Position numbers and translations under genes: made by a program. Below, piece by piece: positions 8,893 through 17,652 of a stretch of DNA of 64,000 bases (the first letter of the stretch is position 1; the number at the start of each line of letters is the position of its first letter). The notes beneath the pieces were generated by a model that saw only the letters and a list, made by a program, of their open reading frames with translations, was not told the DNA's origin and did no database searches. The stretch is from Parabacteroides sp. AD58 (GTDB lineage: Bacteria; Bacteroidota; Bacteroidia; Bacteroidales; Tannerellaceae): NCBI RefSeq assembly GCF_023744375.2, contig NZ_CP146284.1, positions 2,790,001 to 2,854,000 of the forward strand, read 5' to 3'.

Positions 8893-9528
8893 ATGAAGAT
8901 GAAAAAGAACATACTTTACCTGCTTTTTGCAGGAATCGCTTTGAGCAGCTGTGAGAAAGACCCTGATCTCAATCAGCTTGACAGCGATTTTACCGTATAT
9001 ACGCAGTATGACGACCAGGCCGACTTCGCAAGTGCTAAGACATATTATTTGCCTGATAGCATACTGACAGCCGGAGGTGGCTTGAAAACAGCTTATGTCA
9101 GCAATGAGAATACAGATAAACTGGTGGCCGAGGTAGAAACGGAAATGAACAGTCGTGGGTACACACGGACCGACAACAAGGCGGATGCCGATCTGGGTGT
9201 GCAGATGACTTACATCAAGAATAATGTGAATATGGTTGGTTTTGTCGGCGGTTTCTGGGACGGCTGGTGGGATCCGTTCTACTGGGGTTCGTTCTGGACA
9301 GGCGGATGGTATTATCCTTATCCGGTAAGCTATAGTTATCAGACCGGCAATATCGTCCTTGAAATGGTGGATTTACGGGAAGCTGAATCAGACAGTAACC
9401 GGCTTCCGGTTATCTGGTTAGCCAGCAGCGAAGGCCTGACATACGGTAATTCGCATACAGATGTAATGCTGATCCAGCGGGCTATCCAGCAGTCGTTTGA
9501 GCAATCATCATATATCAATCGTAAATAA
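8893..9528 (+). CDS. DUF4136 lipoprotein
   Basis: 211-residue lipoprotein with lipobox ALSSC (Cys20) followed by acidic residues (CEKDPD), compatible with export to the outer membrane or surface in Bacteroidetes. The mature part matches DUF4136: a conserved TVYTQYDDQADFASAKTY start, then a glycine/tryptophan/tyrosine-rich loop (FWDGWWDPFYWGSFW). Members occur widely in envelopes with unknown function. It lies 15 bp upstream of the beta-barrel gene. Confidence 0.87.
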   Translation: MKMKKNILYLLFAGIALSSCEKDPDLNQLDSDFTVYTQYDDQADFASAKTYYLPDSILTAGGGLKTAYVSNENTDKLVAEVETEMNSRGYTRTDNKADADLGVQMTYIKNNVNMVGFVGGFWDGWWDPFYWGSFWTGGWYYPYPVSYSYQTGNIVLEMVDLREAESDSNRLPVIWLASSEGLTYGNSHTDVMLIQRAIQQSFEQSSYINRK

Positions 9529-9543
9529 AAGGAGAATCATACA

Positions 9544-10167
9544 ATGAAAAAGATATTAACAAGTTTATGCCTGTTGTGTTTGTCGTTGATAGGAATCAAA
9601 GGACAGGCACAGTCGTTTGCCGATGATCTGAGCTTTAACCTCGACTGGCAATTGAATGCGCCGATTGGCAAGAACGATTATGCGAATCAGTTCAGCGGCT
9701 GGGGAATGAACCTGGATGCCGGCTATGAAATTACTTCTAAATGGACGGCCGGTGTGTTTGCCTCGTTCCATACGAATCACCGTTATGTCGATCGGGCTAC
9801 GTTCCCCTTGTCTTCAACGGCAACGCTGACGACCGATCAGCAGCAATCTTCTTTCCAGGTTCCGTTTGGAGCGTTTGGCCGTTATTATTTATACGACAAC
9901 GGATATATTCGTCCTTATGTAGCTGCCAAACTGGGTGCCATGTATGAACAGAATACGACATATCTAAATGTATCCAGTATCTACGAACGTCCGTGGGGAT
10001 TCTATGTTTCACCGGAAGTCGGTATGAACATCAACCCGAAGCGTTATTACCGCTACGGCTTTCATGTGGCTCTTTATTACAGCTATGCTACCAACAAGAC
10101 CAATCTGCTGAATTTCGTAGAAGACGGACGTAATAACATCGGTTTTCGGGTCGGTATCTGCTTCTGA
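9544..10167 (+). CDS. Small outer-membrane beta-barrel protein
   Basis: 207-residue protein with a signal peptide (residues 1-22, ending GQAQ) and alternating amphipathic strands typical of an eight-stranded porin-like (OmpA/OmpW-type) barrel. The chain ends in an aromatic residue (GFRVGICF), the usual signal for BAM assembly. No enzymatic motif is seen. It is probably the third gene of the DUF4251-DUF4136 unit, a possible envelope-stress or surface module. Confidence 0.8.
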   Translation: MKKILTSLCLLCLSLIGIKGQAQSFADDLSFNLDWQLNAPIGKNDYANQFSGWGMNLDAGYEITSKWTAGVFASFHTNHRYVDRATFPLSSTATLTTDQQQSSFQVPFGAFGRYYLYDNGYIRPYVAAKLGAMYEQNTTYLNVSSIYERPWGFYVSPEVGMNINPKRYYRYGFHVALYYSYATNKTNLLNFVEDGRNNIGFRVGICF

Positions 10168-10220
10168 TCTTTCCCTCATTTTATCATAAATACACAATAA
10201 GCAGCAGGCGGGCTCTCATC

Positions 10221-10245
10221 TCCGGGTAACGGTCAGTTACCTTCC
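10221..10245. terminator. Short hairpin between convergent genes
   Basis: GGTAAC-ggtca-GTTACC inverted repeat at 10225-10241 lies between the converging beta-barrel and DUF6261-like genes. No strong T-run, so only a weak terminator candidate. Confidence 0.3.
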
Positions 10246-10268
10246 GATGGTTGCCCACCTGTTTGCTG

Positions 10269-11051
10269 TTATTCCTGAGGATTTTCTTCAGTCTGTTTAA
10301 CCGGCTCGAACGTCAGGTTCTCGTCTTTTTTCTTGCTGCTTCGGGTCGTACGGGCCTTCAGATTTGCCCGGTGTTGCTTGATAAGGGCATTCACATAGTC
10401 AATGAACTGGTCGTACTTGGTACCTCCTTCGTAGGCCGTTACGACATTGACGCGGTCAGTAAACTGACGATACGCTTCGTCTGTGGCTTCTCGGGTTGAC
10501 TGGATAATCCCTTTGTCTTTCCGGCTCTCTGCATTGGTACGGCTTCTCATCGCTTCCTCCAGAGCATCCGTCGTTTCAGAAAGATAATCCCTCCATTCTG
10601 TAAAATAAATTGGTTCCAGATAACTGTTGATGTAACTCTGAATTTCTTGTAGCAGGTTGCGCAAGACGCTCAGTTCTTCGGAATGTCCTAACTTTACCGG
10701 GTTGCCATACTTGTCGTAAATCCGACCGACTTCTTCTGCTACAGCACGCTTAGTTTCATCCGGATGCCGGCGCATGGCGTTAATAAAAGCCCGCGAAGCC
10801 GAATACGCCTCGTCGACGGCAGCATCGGCCGCACTGAGCGCCTCCACCTCATCCAGCTTGGTGTTTTGCATATAAGCCTTATCGAACGCTTCAAATCTCG
10901 ATACGTAATTTTCTCGTGTGGCTTTCAACGGATCTGTTGTCCCTTCAGAAACGACCGGCAAATAGTTGAGGGCTTTGATTACTAATGTGTGGAAACCATA
11001 ATCTTCGTTGTTACGTAAACTTTTTGTATAAAATACTTCAATTTGCTTCAT
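10269..11051 (-). CDS. DUF6261-like helical protein
   Basis: 260-residue soluble protein of unknown function, rich in helices, with a basic and acidic C-terminal tail (TTRSSKKKDENLTF). The start MKQIEVFYTKSL at 11051 is chosen over an upstream in-frame start at 11126, because the family usually begins at this point and the extra residues look like untranslated leader. It resembles the Bacteroidales DUF6261 family by its N-terminal pattern and length. No signal peptide, no catalytic motif. It is transcribed alone, towards the envelope operon. Confidence 0.7.
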   Translation of the reverse strand: MKQIEVFYTKSLRNNEDYGFHTLVIKALNYLPVVSEGTTDPLKATRENYVSRFEAFDKAYMQNTKLDEVEALSAADAAVDEAYSASRAFINAMRRHPDETKRAVAEEVGRIYDKYGNPVKLGHSEELSVLRNLLQEIQSYINSYLEPIYFTEWRDYLSETTDALEEAMRSRTNAESRKDKGIIQSTREATDEAYRQFTDRVNVVTAYEGGTKYDQFIDYVNALIKQHRANLKARTTRSSKKKDENLTFEPVKQTEENPQE

Positions 11052-11149
11052 GGCATCATTGATTTTATTAAGTGAATAAAATAAGATAATTGCCCTAAAG
11101 ATAATTCCCTTTTTGGTAAGAACCAATTTTCTTTGCTTGAAAAATCTCC

Positions 11150-11325
11150 ATAGGCAGGAAAACGCTGATCCGTCCGGATGAGTTTTTTTTGTGTACCAAA
11201 AACTGTCACTCTGTCAAGCGGAAGACTTTCCTGCCCTCAGGAAACTGCTTCTCTGCTAAGATTTGTATTTCCTTGCCCATCAGAAACCTCAAATCCATGC
11301 AGATTAGAACTTTCCTGCCTGTATG
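11150..11325. repeat. Degenerate 41-43 bp repeats, related to the 17.7-kb array
   Basis: TTTCCTGCCC-like words recur at 11227, 11268 and 11311 (spacing 41 and 43 bp), each followed by an AGAAAC/AGGAAAC word. Read on the other strand, the words match the spacer part of the 41-bp units at 17673-17877. It may be a decayed, inverted copy of the same dispersed repeat family. Visual alignment only. Confidence 0.4.
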
Positions 11326-11419
11326 TAAGGAATTTTTCGAAGAAGATTACAGTTCTCTTGTTCATTTTTTACTACCTTTACCGCCAGATTGGAGCTATTC
11401 CATTCGTTGGACATGTTAG

Positions 11420-11594
11420 AAAATAAAGCGTTGTGCTTATTCTTGTTCTTGAAAACCTAGGAAATTTTCAAAGAAACACAAGAATAGCACAGCGGCCTTC
11501 ACGTATATATGCGTGGGGCTGCTGTCTATTTGTGTTTCGGGTTTTCCTAGGACCTTCAAGAATGAATAGTACACAGTCTCACGCTTTCGTTTTA
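11420..11594. repeat. Near-perfect long inverted repeat (about 175 bp hairpin)
   Basis: Two arms of about 80 bp are imperfect reverse complements centred near 11507. Paired blocks from outside inward are AAAGCGT/ACGCTTT, TTCTTGAA/TTCAAGAA, CCTAGGAAA/TTTCCTAGG, GAAACACAA/TTGTGTTTC, ACAGC/GCTGT and CACGTATA/TATGCGTG. It would fold into one long stem as RNA or a cruciform as DNA. It contains no coding frame. It could be a MITE-like mobile element, a structured RNA, or the leader of the small gene at 11645. Confidence 0.75.
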
Positions 11595-11644
11595 TAAACC
11601 ACTTCTCTTTTGGGGGCTGGGAGAGAGGGAAAATAAATTCTGTT

Positions 11645-11968
11645 ATGAATATGAAATGGATTTATTTTATTTGCGCATTATTATTATGGGGCGTATTATC
11701 AAGCTCTTCAAGTGGTTTTAGAGAAGTTTCAGCCTTGTTGAAAATCGTGATACCGATAGCTTATATTACTTTATTGTATGGTAATAAAGAAAGCAAAGTG
11801 TGTTTTTGGAATGTCGTATTTGTATCAATGGCTTGTTCATTTCTTTTTATTCCTGCAAAAAATGATGATGTACTGATGCCATTGTCTGTTATTTCTATTC
11901 CTATATTTGTGATACAAGGTGTTATGTTATGGAGAAAAGAATGGAAAGAAAAGAAAAAACAGGATTGA
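11645..11968 (+). CDS. Small hydrophobic protein, unrecognised
   Basis: 107-residue protein with about three membrane segments (WIYFICALLLWGVLSS near residue 5, a second near residue 30, VVFVSMACSFLFIPA near residue 59) and a lysine-rich cytosolic tail (KEWKEKKKQD). Codon use is more AT-rich than the neighbours, which suggests recent acquisition. A purine-rich stretch (GGGAGAGAGGGAAAA) lies upstream, and the long hairpin ends about 50 bp before the start. An internal ATG at 11651 is equally possible. I do not recognise the family. Confidence 0.5.
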   Translation: MNMKWIYFICALLLWGVLSSSSSGFREVSALLKIVIPIAYITLLYGNKESKVCFWNVVFVSMACSFLFIPAKNDDVLMPLSVISIPIFVIQGVMLWRKEWKEKKKQD

Positions 11969-12266
11969 ATTATTGCCCCGGTCTAACGGAAGCTATATAA
12001 GCAAATGCCAAGCGAAGCGTAAAGAAATCCCAGCTGCTTGGGTAGGCAAGCTGGGATTTCAGCTTCTCGTGGGGAATTTGTAGTACTTGAGTAGAAGCCT
12101 TGTCTTTTTAGTTGCCTCTTAGATTAGAAGAGAAAAATATCAGGAAAAGAAAGACATAAAGAACCCAGCTACACATATGTTTAATGCTAATCGTCAATAG
12201 AAAATTTTCATGCGATATGGAGTATCAATTGATTATGCGAAATGCTATTACCTGCGTATTAATTTT
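11969..12266. other. Intergenic gap with one strong hairpin
   Basis: No gene seen. At 12024-12060 an 11-bp perfect stem (GAAATCCCAGC with GCTGGGATTTC) forms a hairpin between two converging genes. No T-run follows on either strand, so its role as a terminator is uncertain. The remainder is AT-rich. Confidence 0.45.
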
Positions 12267-14000
12267 TTACTTTCTGATTTTAATACATTCGGTTTGTGAG
12301 CCGGATATAAGATGCAGAAAATAGATTCCTGGCTGTTGAGGTAAAGCATATTCCCTCTCTCCTTTTGTCAAATGACAATGTTTTATTTTTATCCCAAGGG
12401 CATTATATAGTGTTAATTCTCCCGGAGAAGTTGTTGTGATACGGATCTTTCCATTTATGATTGCATAGTGAAAATGCTGAGCTGCTTTAGCCGTTTGTGT
12501 AAGGAGCCGATTCTCCGGCTCTTTGCCTTGATAAGGAAGAGTTATCTGCCTTAACACTGTTGATGAGGCATCATCATCCTTCTTTTGGAAAGCCAAGTTG
12601 GTGTCATGGTTGGCTTTGATAAAAAAGGCACTGCCTGCAGGAATCTTATAATTGCTACCAATAGGATAGCTATCATAATCTGTCCCGTTATAAATATAAA
12701 TATTCCCGTCTAAGGCCGGATTGGGCAGAATTTCCTGGAGCGATAAGGCTGAAGGATACGGATTCCCGCATAAAATCCATCCGTTGTGAGCTTCACTCCC
12801 ACTTTGTAGAAGCTGTGCCTCTATTCCGACAGAAGCGTTGTCTGTAAGACGGATCTGCTGATGTTCGGGGGACGAAAAGGTTAAGGTCTGATATGCTGCG
12901 GTCTCATCGATAGCAATCAGGTAACCTTTCCCTCTTTGCAGAAGAACTTCTCCGGGTACAACTTCATCGGTAGAAATGACTTTCCAGTTTCCACTTGTCT
13001 GATTGTTATCCGCTCTTCTTTTTCCGTCGTATGTCAGGATATAAAGTATATTGTTGACGGGTTCGGTTGTCATGGTGGAGGCATCACCCAACTGAAAGCG
13101 AGAGTCAATTCCTTCTGGATATACATCATGCGGGAAAGAAACAAAATACCATTTTCCTTTTTCGTCGAAAGTATGAAAGGTGGTCATTTGTTGAGTTTGT
13201 AAGCTCCCTTCTGGCTGTATCTGTATTCCTTTCTGGTTATTGATTAAATGAAGACATTCGGCCGCCTGGTTGATCTGGACATCCGCATCGATTAATGCCA
13301 CTCGACGGAGGCTGGGATAATCATGCGACCATAAGGCATGATCATGCCAGGTTCCTGATTGCTGTAATAAAGAATACTGTTCAATATTTCCTACCAGGAA
13401 TAAACTGTCTATGCAATAATAGCCATTACTTGCCGAAGCCGGTTTCGTAACTTCGATTTGAAGCTGGTAGGGATCTGCTCTTCTGCCCCTATAGAAGCAT
13501 TGTCTGCCAGCATAGACTTGTCTGAAATACCGGGAACAGTCGTTGCTCATCACAGTATATGGGCGCGCATCAGATTCTGTAGCCCCTGAATAGAAGTAAG
13601 TTGTAAAATAGATATCTTCCTCTTTGTTGACATGCTGGAAAGCAAAAGGAATATGTATTTCTGCCATTTTCAATGCCGGATAGATCAAGGTATCAATCGT
13701 CAATGTACTTCCGGGGTAAAGCCGGATAGCCCGACTGTCGGATGCTCCCTGTATGCCTTCTTCTTGTGGATAAAAGAAGTCATACTGGCCGGAAACCGAA
13801 TAATTGATGGAAAGCGGATTGTCTGAATCAAAGCTCTGATATAATACAGTATCCCTGATAATCGGATTTTTCTGTGGATCTTGAATCAAAGATTCCCATT
13901 GCTGCGGAGAAAACCACTCAGATTGTGCACTGATCGGGCTGTTGGAAACCCATTGCACGATAGCTATTAAAATAGCCTGAAAAGGAAGATACTTTTTCAT
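12267..14000 (-). CDS. Secreted protein with type IX-like C-terminal sorting domain
   Basis: 577-residue exported protein. The start ATG at 14000 is preferred over an in-frame TTG two codons upstream. It has a signal peptide (MKKYLPFQAILIAIVQW to about residue 26, ISAQ). The body is beta-rich without a recognised enzyme motif. Residues from about 190 carry repeated carbohydrate-binding-like or adhesin-like strands. The last 70 residues look like a T9SS type A sorting domain: ELTLYNALGIKIKHC, then GIYFLHLISGSQTECIKIRK, with the expected GxY and basic end. This predicts export through a type IX system and surface anchoring. Monocistronic, divergent from hflX. Confidence 0.72.
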   Translation of the reverse strand: MKKYLPFQAILIAIVQWVSNSPISAQSEWFSPQQWESLIQDPQKNPIIRDTVLYQSFDSDNPLSINYSVSGQYDFFYPQEEGIQGASDSRAIRLYPGSTLTIDTLIYPALKMAEIHIPFAFQHVNKEEDIYFTTYFYSGATESDARPYTVMSNDCSRYFRQVYAGRQCFYRGRRADPYQLQIEVTKPASASNGYYCIDSLFLVGNIEQYSLLQQSGTWHDHALWSHDYPSLRRVALIDADVQINQAAECLHLINNQKGIQIQPEGSLQTQQMTTFHTFDEKGKWYFVSFPHDVYPEGIDSRFQLGDASTMTTEPVNNILYILTYDGKRRADNNQTSGNWKVISTDEVVPGEVLLQRGKGYLIAIDETAAYQTLTFSSPEHQQIRLTDNASVGIEAQLLQSGSEAHNGWILCGNPYPSALSLQEILPNPALDGNIYIYNGTDYDSYPIGSNYKIPAGSAFFIKANHDTNLAFQKKDDDASSTVLRQITLPYQGKEPENRLLTQTAKAAQHFHYAIINGKIRITTTSPGELTLYNALGIKIKHCHLTKGEREYALPQQPGIYFLHLISGSQTECIKIRK

Positions 14001-14080
14001 AGTCAATTGATTTTAGTTAGTATCGTTATGATACCAGATTTATAATTCGCCCTAAAGATAAAGAAAATAATTGAAATGAT

Positions 14081-14088
14081 TATCTTTG
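14081..14088 (+). promoter_or_regulatory. -7 promoter element for hflX, very close to the start codon
   Basis: TATCTTTG, an exact TAnnTTTG, ends 4 bp before the ATG at 14093. Transcription would begin at or next to the start codon, so the mRNA is probably leaderless. Confidence 0.55.
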
Positions 14089-14092
14089 TGGC

Positions 14093-15304
14093 ATGAAAGA
14101 ATTTATCATTAGCGAAGCACAATCAGAAAAAGCTGTTCTGGTGGGATTGATTACACCACAGCAGAACGAACAGAAGGTGATGGAATACCTGGACGAACTG
14201 GCATTCCTGGCCGATACTGCCGGTGTTGAAGCCGTCAAATGTTTTTATCAGAAGCTGGACGGACCCAACTCTGTTACTTTTGTCGGTACCGGAAAATTAC
14301 AGGAAATCAAAGAGTATGTGGTAGAAAATGAAATCGGTCTGGTCATATTCGATGATGAACTTTCTGCTAAGCAACTCCGAAATATTGAAAAGGAACTGCA
14401 GGTGAAGATATTGGATCGTACCAACCTGATTTTGGATATCTTTGCCCGTCGTGCTCAGACGGCCCATGCCAAGACACAGGTTGAACTGGCACAATACCGA
14501 TATATGTTACCGCGACTTACCCGTTTGTGGACCCACTTGGAACGCCAGCGTGGTGGTGTAGGTATGCGTGGCCCGGGTGAAACCCAGCTGGAAACCGATA
14601 AGCGTTTGATTTTAGATAAAATATCCCGGTTGAAGAAAGAACTGGTGGATATCGACAAGCAGAAGAGTGTTCAGCGGAAGAATCGTGGGAAGATGGTGCG
14701 CGTCGCGTTGGTGGGCTATACGAACGTAGGAAAATCAACTTTGATGAACCTGTTGAGCAAGAGTGATGTCTTTGCCGAGAATAAGCTTTTTGCGACATTG
14801 GATACAACCGTCAGGAAAGTCATCATTGAGAATCTTCCGTTTTTGCTTTCTGATACTGTCGGATTTATCCGTAAATTACCGACTGAGCTGGTAGAATCGT
14901 TTAAATCGACCTTGGATGAGGTTCGGGAAGCCGATTTGTTGGTACATGTGGTAGATATCTCACACCCGACATTCGAAGAGCAGATAGAAGTAGTCAACAA
15001 GACACTGGCTGAAATAGATGACCGGGAAAAGCCGATGATCATGGTCTTTAATAAAGTGGATGCGTTTACATTTGTTCCGAAAGATGAAGATGATCTGACT
15101 CCGAGGAAACGGGAAAATATAGACCTGGATGAGTTGAAACGTACCTGGATGGCAAAGATGCAGGATAACTGTATTTTTATTTCGGCCAAGGAAAAGACAA
15201 ATATCGAGGAATTGAAAGCCTTGTTGTATGAGCGGGTAAAACAAATACATGTAACCCGTTTCCCGTATAATGACTTCCTTTTCCAACAGTACGAGGAAGA
15301 ATAA
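14093..15304 (+). CDS. hflX: GTPase HflX
   Basis: 403-residue ribosome-associated GTPase that binds the 50S subunit and can split stalled or heat-damaged ribosomes. The N-terminal HflX domain occupies residues 1-200, with the conserved RGGVGMRGPGETQLETD linker. The G domain follows with P-loop GYTNVGKST (about 206-214), G3 DTVGFIRKLP and G4 NKVD. Length is normal for the family. The next gene begins 1 bp after its stop, so hflX heads an operon with DUF4254 and two envelope genes. Confidence 0.95.
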   Translation: MKEFIISEAQSEKAVLVGLITPQQNEQKVMEYLDELAFLADTAGVEAVKCFYQKLDGPNSVTFVGTGKLQEIKEYVVENEIGLVIFDDELSAKQLRNIEKELQVKILDRTNLILDIFARRAQTAHAKTQVELAQYRYMLPRLTRLWTHLERQRGGVGMRGPGETQLETDKRLILDKISRLKKELVDIDKQKSVQRKNRGKMVRVALVGYTNVGKSTLMNLLSKSDVFAENKLFATLDTTVRKVIIENLPFLLSDTVGFIRKLPTELVESFKSTLDEVREADLLVHVVDISHPTFEEQIEVVNKTLAEIDDREKPMIMVFNKVDAFTFVPKDEDDLTPRKRENIDLDELKRTWMAKMQDNCIFISAKEKTNIEELKALLYERVKQIHVTRFPYNDFLFQQYEEE

Positions 15305-15305
15305 A

Positions 15306-15920
15306 ATGGTGAGCAGAATTCTCAGACTTTTAAGACAAGAGGCGCGTATGAGTTTTAGTGAATCATCCTATCGTATTTTTGAACAAGGCACTGAGGCCTA
15401 TCATGTGACAGACAGCGTGAATGCCACAGTGCATAATCCTTATCCTGTCAATAGCTTCGAATTTTACCTGTATCTGAAACATTGGGTGGATGCTGTTCAA
15501 TGGCATTTGATGGACATCATCCATCAACCGGATCAGGATGCAGCCGAAATGATGGAAGTTGTCAGGCGAATCGAGAAGATGAATCAGGAACGGGTCGATC
15601 TGGTGGAACTGATAGACAGCTTGCTACAAGACCGGTACAAAGGAGTGAAGCCTTTGCCTCAGGCGACCATAAATACGGAGAGTCCGGCATGGGCTATCGA
15701 CCGTTTGTCTATCTTAGAGTTGAAGATCTATCATACCCGTAAGGAAACAGAACGAACGGATGTATCAGACGTATATCTTGCCCGCTTTCGGAAGAAGCTG
15801 GAAGTCTTGGAAGAGCAGCGTAAGGATTTATCAACTGCTATCGATCAGTTATTGACGGAGATTCGCCAAGGTCGGAAACTTATGAAAGTGTATAAACAAA
15901 TGAAGTTATATCGTCCCTGA
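15306..15920 (+). CDS. DUF4254 protein
   Basis: 204-residue soluble helical protein of the DUF4254 family, seen in Bacteroidetes next to cell-surface glycan genes but of unknown function. A start at 15306 follows the hflX stop directly. A second ATG at 15348 (MSFSESSYRIF) has AAGAGG upstream and may be the true start, since homologs often begin there. Conserved NPYPVNSFEFYLYLKHWVD and AWAIDRLSILELKIYH are visible. The gene sits upstream of glycosyltransferase genes here too. Confidence 0.82.
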   Translation: MVSRILRLLRQEARMSFSESSYRIFEQGTEAYHVTDSVNATVHNPYPVNSFEFYLYLKHWVDAVQWHLMDIIHQPDQDAAEMMEVVRRIEKMNQERVDLVELIDSLLQDRYKGVKPLPQATINTESPAWAIDRLSILELKIYHTRKETERTDVSDVYLARFRKKLEVLEEQRKDLSTAIDQLLTEIRQGRKLMKVYKQMKLYRP

Positions 15921-15926
15921 ATCAAA

Positions 15927-16787
15927 ATGAAAACAAATAGAAAACTGTGGGGCCTTCTTGTGGCCCTTTTCTGTTGTATATCCGTTCTGCAGGCTGAAGA
16001 ATGGTGGGAAAAGCGAGAATTCCTGACCTACTCTCCCCGTTATTTTGGTCCGAACGCCTTCCCTTTTCCTGAATTGATGGGTGGAAAGTTACCTTCACGC
16101 TGGGAGGTGGAAGTGAGGGGAGAATATCATACCATGCCGGGCGACCAGACACAGGATATTTTTGCCCGTTTGTATATCCCGATTGCGAATGGAAAAGCTG
16201 GTGTAATGGCTAACTGGACCATCTCGGAATGGTATAAGACGTCGGAAGCGGTGCGCGACGAACGTTCGGCTGTCGAAACAGAACCTGCTATTCCCTGTCA
16301 CGGGGATATCGTATTGAACTTCTTCTATCAGGTACTTCGGAGTGAGAAATGGGCTGATATCAGTGTGAGTGCCAACTTAAAGACTGCCAGTGGTAACCGT
16401 CTGTGTGATGCCCGTTATACCGATGCCGCTTCTTATTGGTTTGATGCCAATATCGGGCGTGATCTTTGGAAGAATCCGACATACAATTCGTTTATCCGCA
16501 TCGAAGGGTTGGCGGGTTTCTATTGCTGGATGACCAACTTGGACGATAACCGTCAGAACGACGCCATCTGCTATGGTGGTGCCATCAGTGGCGCTTGGAA
16601 GAATCTTTCTGCCCGTTGTGATCTGGTTGGCTTCCGTGGTTATCAGGACAATGGTGACCGCCCGTTGCTTCTCCGCACAAAATTGGAATATGAGATCAAA
16701 AAGAATATCATCTCTTTCCGGTACCGCCACGGTTTGCACGACTTCCTGTATGATTCTTATTCTCTGGCTTATATCCGCTGTTTTTGA
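15927..16787 (+). CDS. Exported envelope protein, probable outer-membrane barrel
   Basis: 286-residue protein with a signal peptide (residues 1-23, ending LQAEE). The mature chain is rich in aromatic residues and alternating strands (VEVRGEYHTMPGD, ARLYIPIANGKAGVM) and ends in an aromatic residue (YIRCF), which fits a beta-barrel of about 12 strands. I do not recognise a named family. It starts 7 bp after DUF4254, so it belongs to the same transcript. A role in envelope or lipopolysaccharide assembly is only suggested by position. Confidence 0.7.
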   Translation: MKTNRKLWGLLVALFCCISVLQAEEWWEKREFLTYSPRYFGPNAFPFPELMGGKLPSRWEVEVRGEYHTMPGDQTQDIFARLYIPIANGKAGVMANWTISEWYKTSEAVRDERSAVETEPAIPCHGDIVLNFFYQVLRSEKWADISVSANLKTASGNRLCDARYTDAASYWFDANIGRDLWKNPTYNSFIRIEGLAGFYCWMTNLDDNRQNDAICYGGAISGAWKNLSARCDLVGFRGYQDNGDRPLLLRTKLEYEIKKNIISFRYRHGLHDFLYDSYSLAYIRCF

Positions 16788-16866
16788 CTTTTCTGCCTTC
16801 CTAGAATAGGGGTTTTCCGGTATTTCTTGTCTTAGGAGTAAAAGAAAACTTTAAAAGACAGGAAAT

Positions 16867-17652
16867 ATGAAAAAGAGTTGGATGATTGGAGTGATGCTAT
16901 GTGGCGCTTTAGCTGCCCAGGCACAGTGGAGATTTACCCCGGAAGCGGGCTTTAACGTAACGAAATATGCAAACTCTCCGGCCAAGGTAGGATATAAAGT
17001 CGGCGCTGCCGTGCGTTACGATTTCGGAGAAACCGGTTTTTCCTTGCAAAGCGGGTTGTATTATGTCCAAAGAGGAGAAGGAACCATTCGTTCAGGATAT
17101 TTAAGTGGAACAGCCAAGGACAATGAAGGAAAAGAAGTCAATGTCGATTCATATCTTTTAAAAGACGGAACCATTTATTCGATGTATAGCTACTATAATC
17201 CGAATAGTGGATATTATGAATACGTCAGCACTGAAAAGCCAGTAGGCGATATCTTATATAAAACCGCCTCTTTTTATGCGTCAAAAGCTTACAGAGGTTA
17301 TCTTCAACTACCCATTATGGCCCGTTATAACTGGAAATTAAATGATAAGATAGGTTTCCATATGTCCTTGGGGCCCTATTTGGCCGTTGGTGTGAATGGC
17401 AAAAACAAATCAATCGTAAGCATGATTGATCTACAAGATGAATATATTGGATCAAAGAATGTGTTTGAAAATAATGTATATGATTATGGTTATTATCGTT
17501 TTGACTGGGGAGTAGCAGCCGAAACAGGCGTTGAAATCAATCATTTTTCAGCCAAGTTCAGTTATGATCTGGGATTGGGCAAGGAGTCAAAATATGATGA
17601 GATTGGCTGCAAATACCATACAGCCAGTTTTACGATAGGATATTCTTTTTAA
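16867..17652 (+). CDS. PorT-like outer-membrane beta-barrel protein
   Basis: 261-residue protein with signal peptide (MKKSWMIGVMLCGALAAQA, cleavage before Q) and a regular strand pattern typical of the outer-membrane beta-barrel (PorT/OMP_b-brl_2) group: FTPEAGFNVTKYA, ETGFSLQSGLYYVQRG, GYLQLPIMARYNWKL, and a C-terminal ASFTIGYSF. Function unknown. It lies 80 bp after the previous gene and is followed by the 41-bp repeat array. Confidence 0.78.
   Translation: MKKSWMIGVMLCGALAAQAQWRFTPEAGFNVTKYANSPAKVGYKVGAAVRYDFGETGFSLQSGLYYVQRGEGTIRSGYLSGTAKDNEGKEVNVDSYLLKDGTIYSMYSYYNPNSGYYEYVSTEKPVGDILYKTASFYASKAYRGYLQLPIMARYNWKLNDKIGFHMSLGPYLAVGVNGKNKSIVSMIDLQDEYIGSKNVFENNVYDYGYYRFDWGVAAETGVEINHFSAKFSYDLGLGKESKYDEIGCKYHTASFTIGYSF

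Noticed and set aside
14716..15189. 157-codon antisense frame in hflX
   Set aside because: Serine-rich shadow of the GTPase gene. All conserved motifs are on the plus strand.
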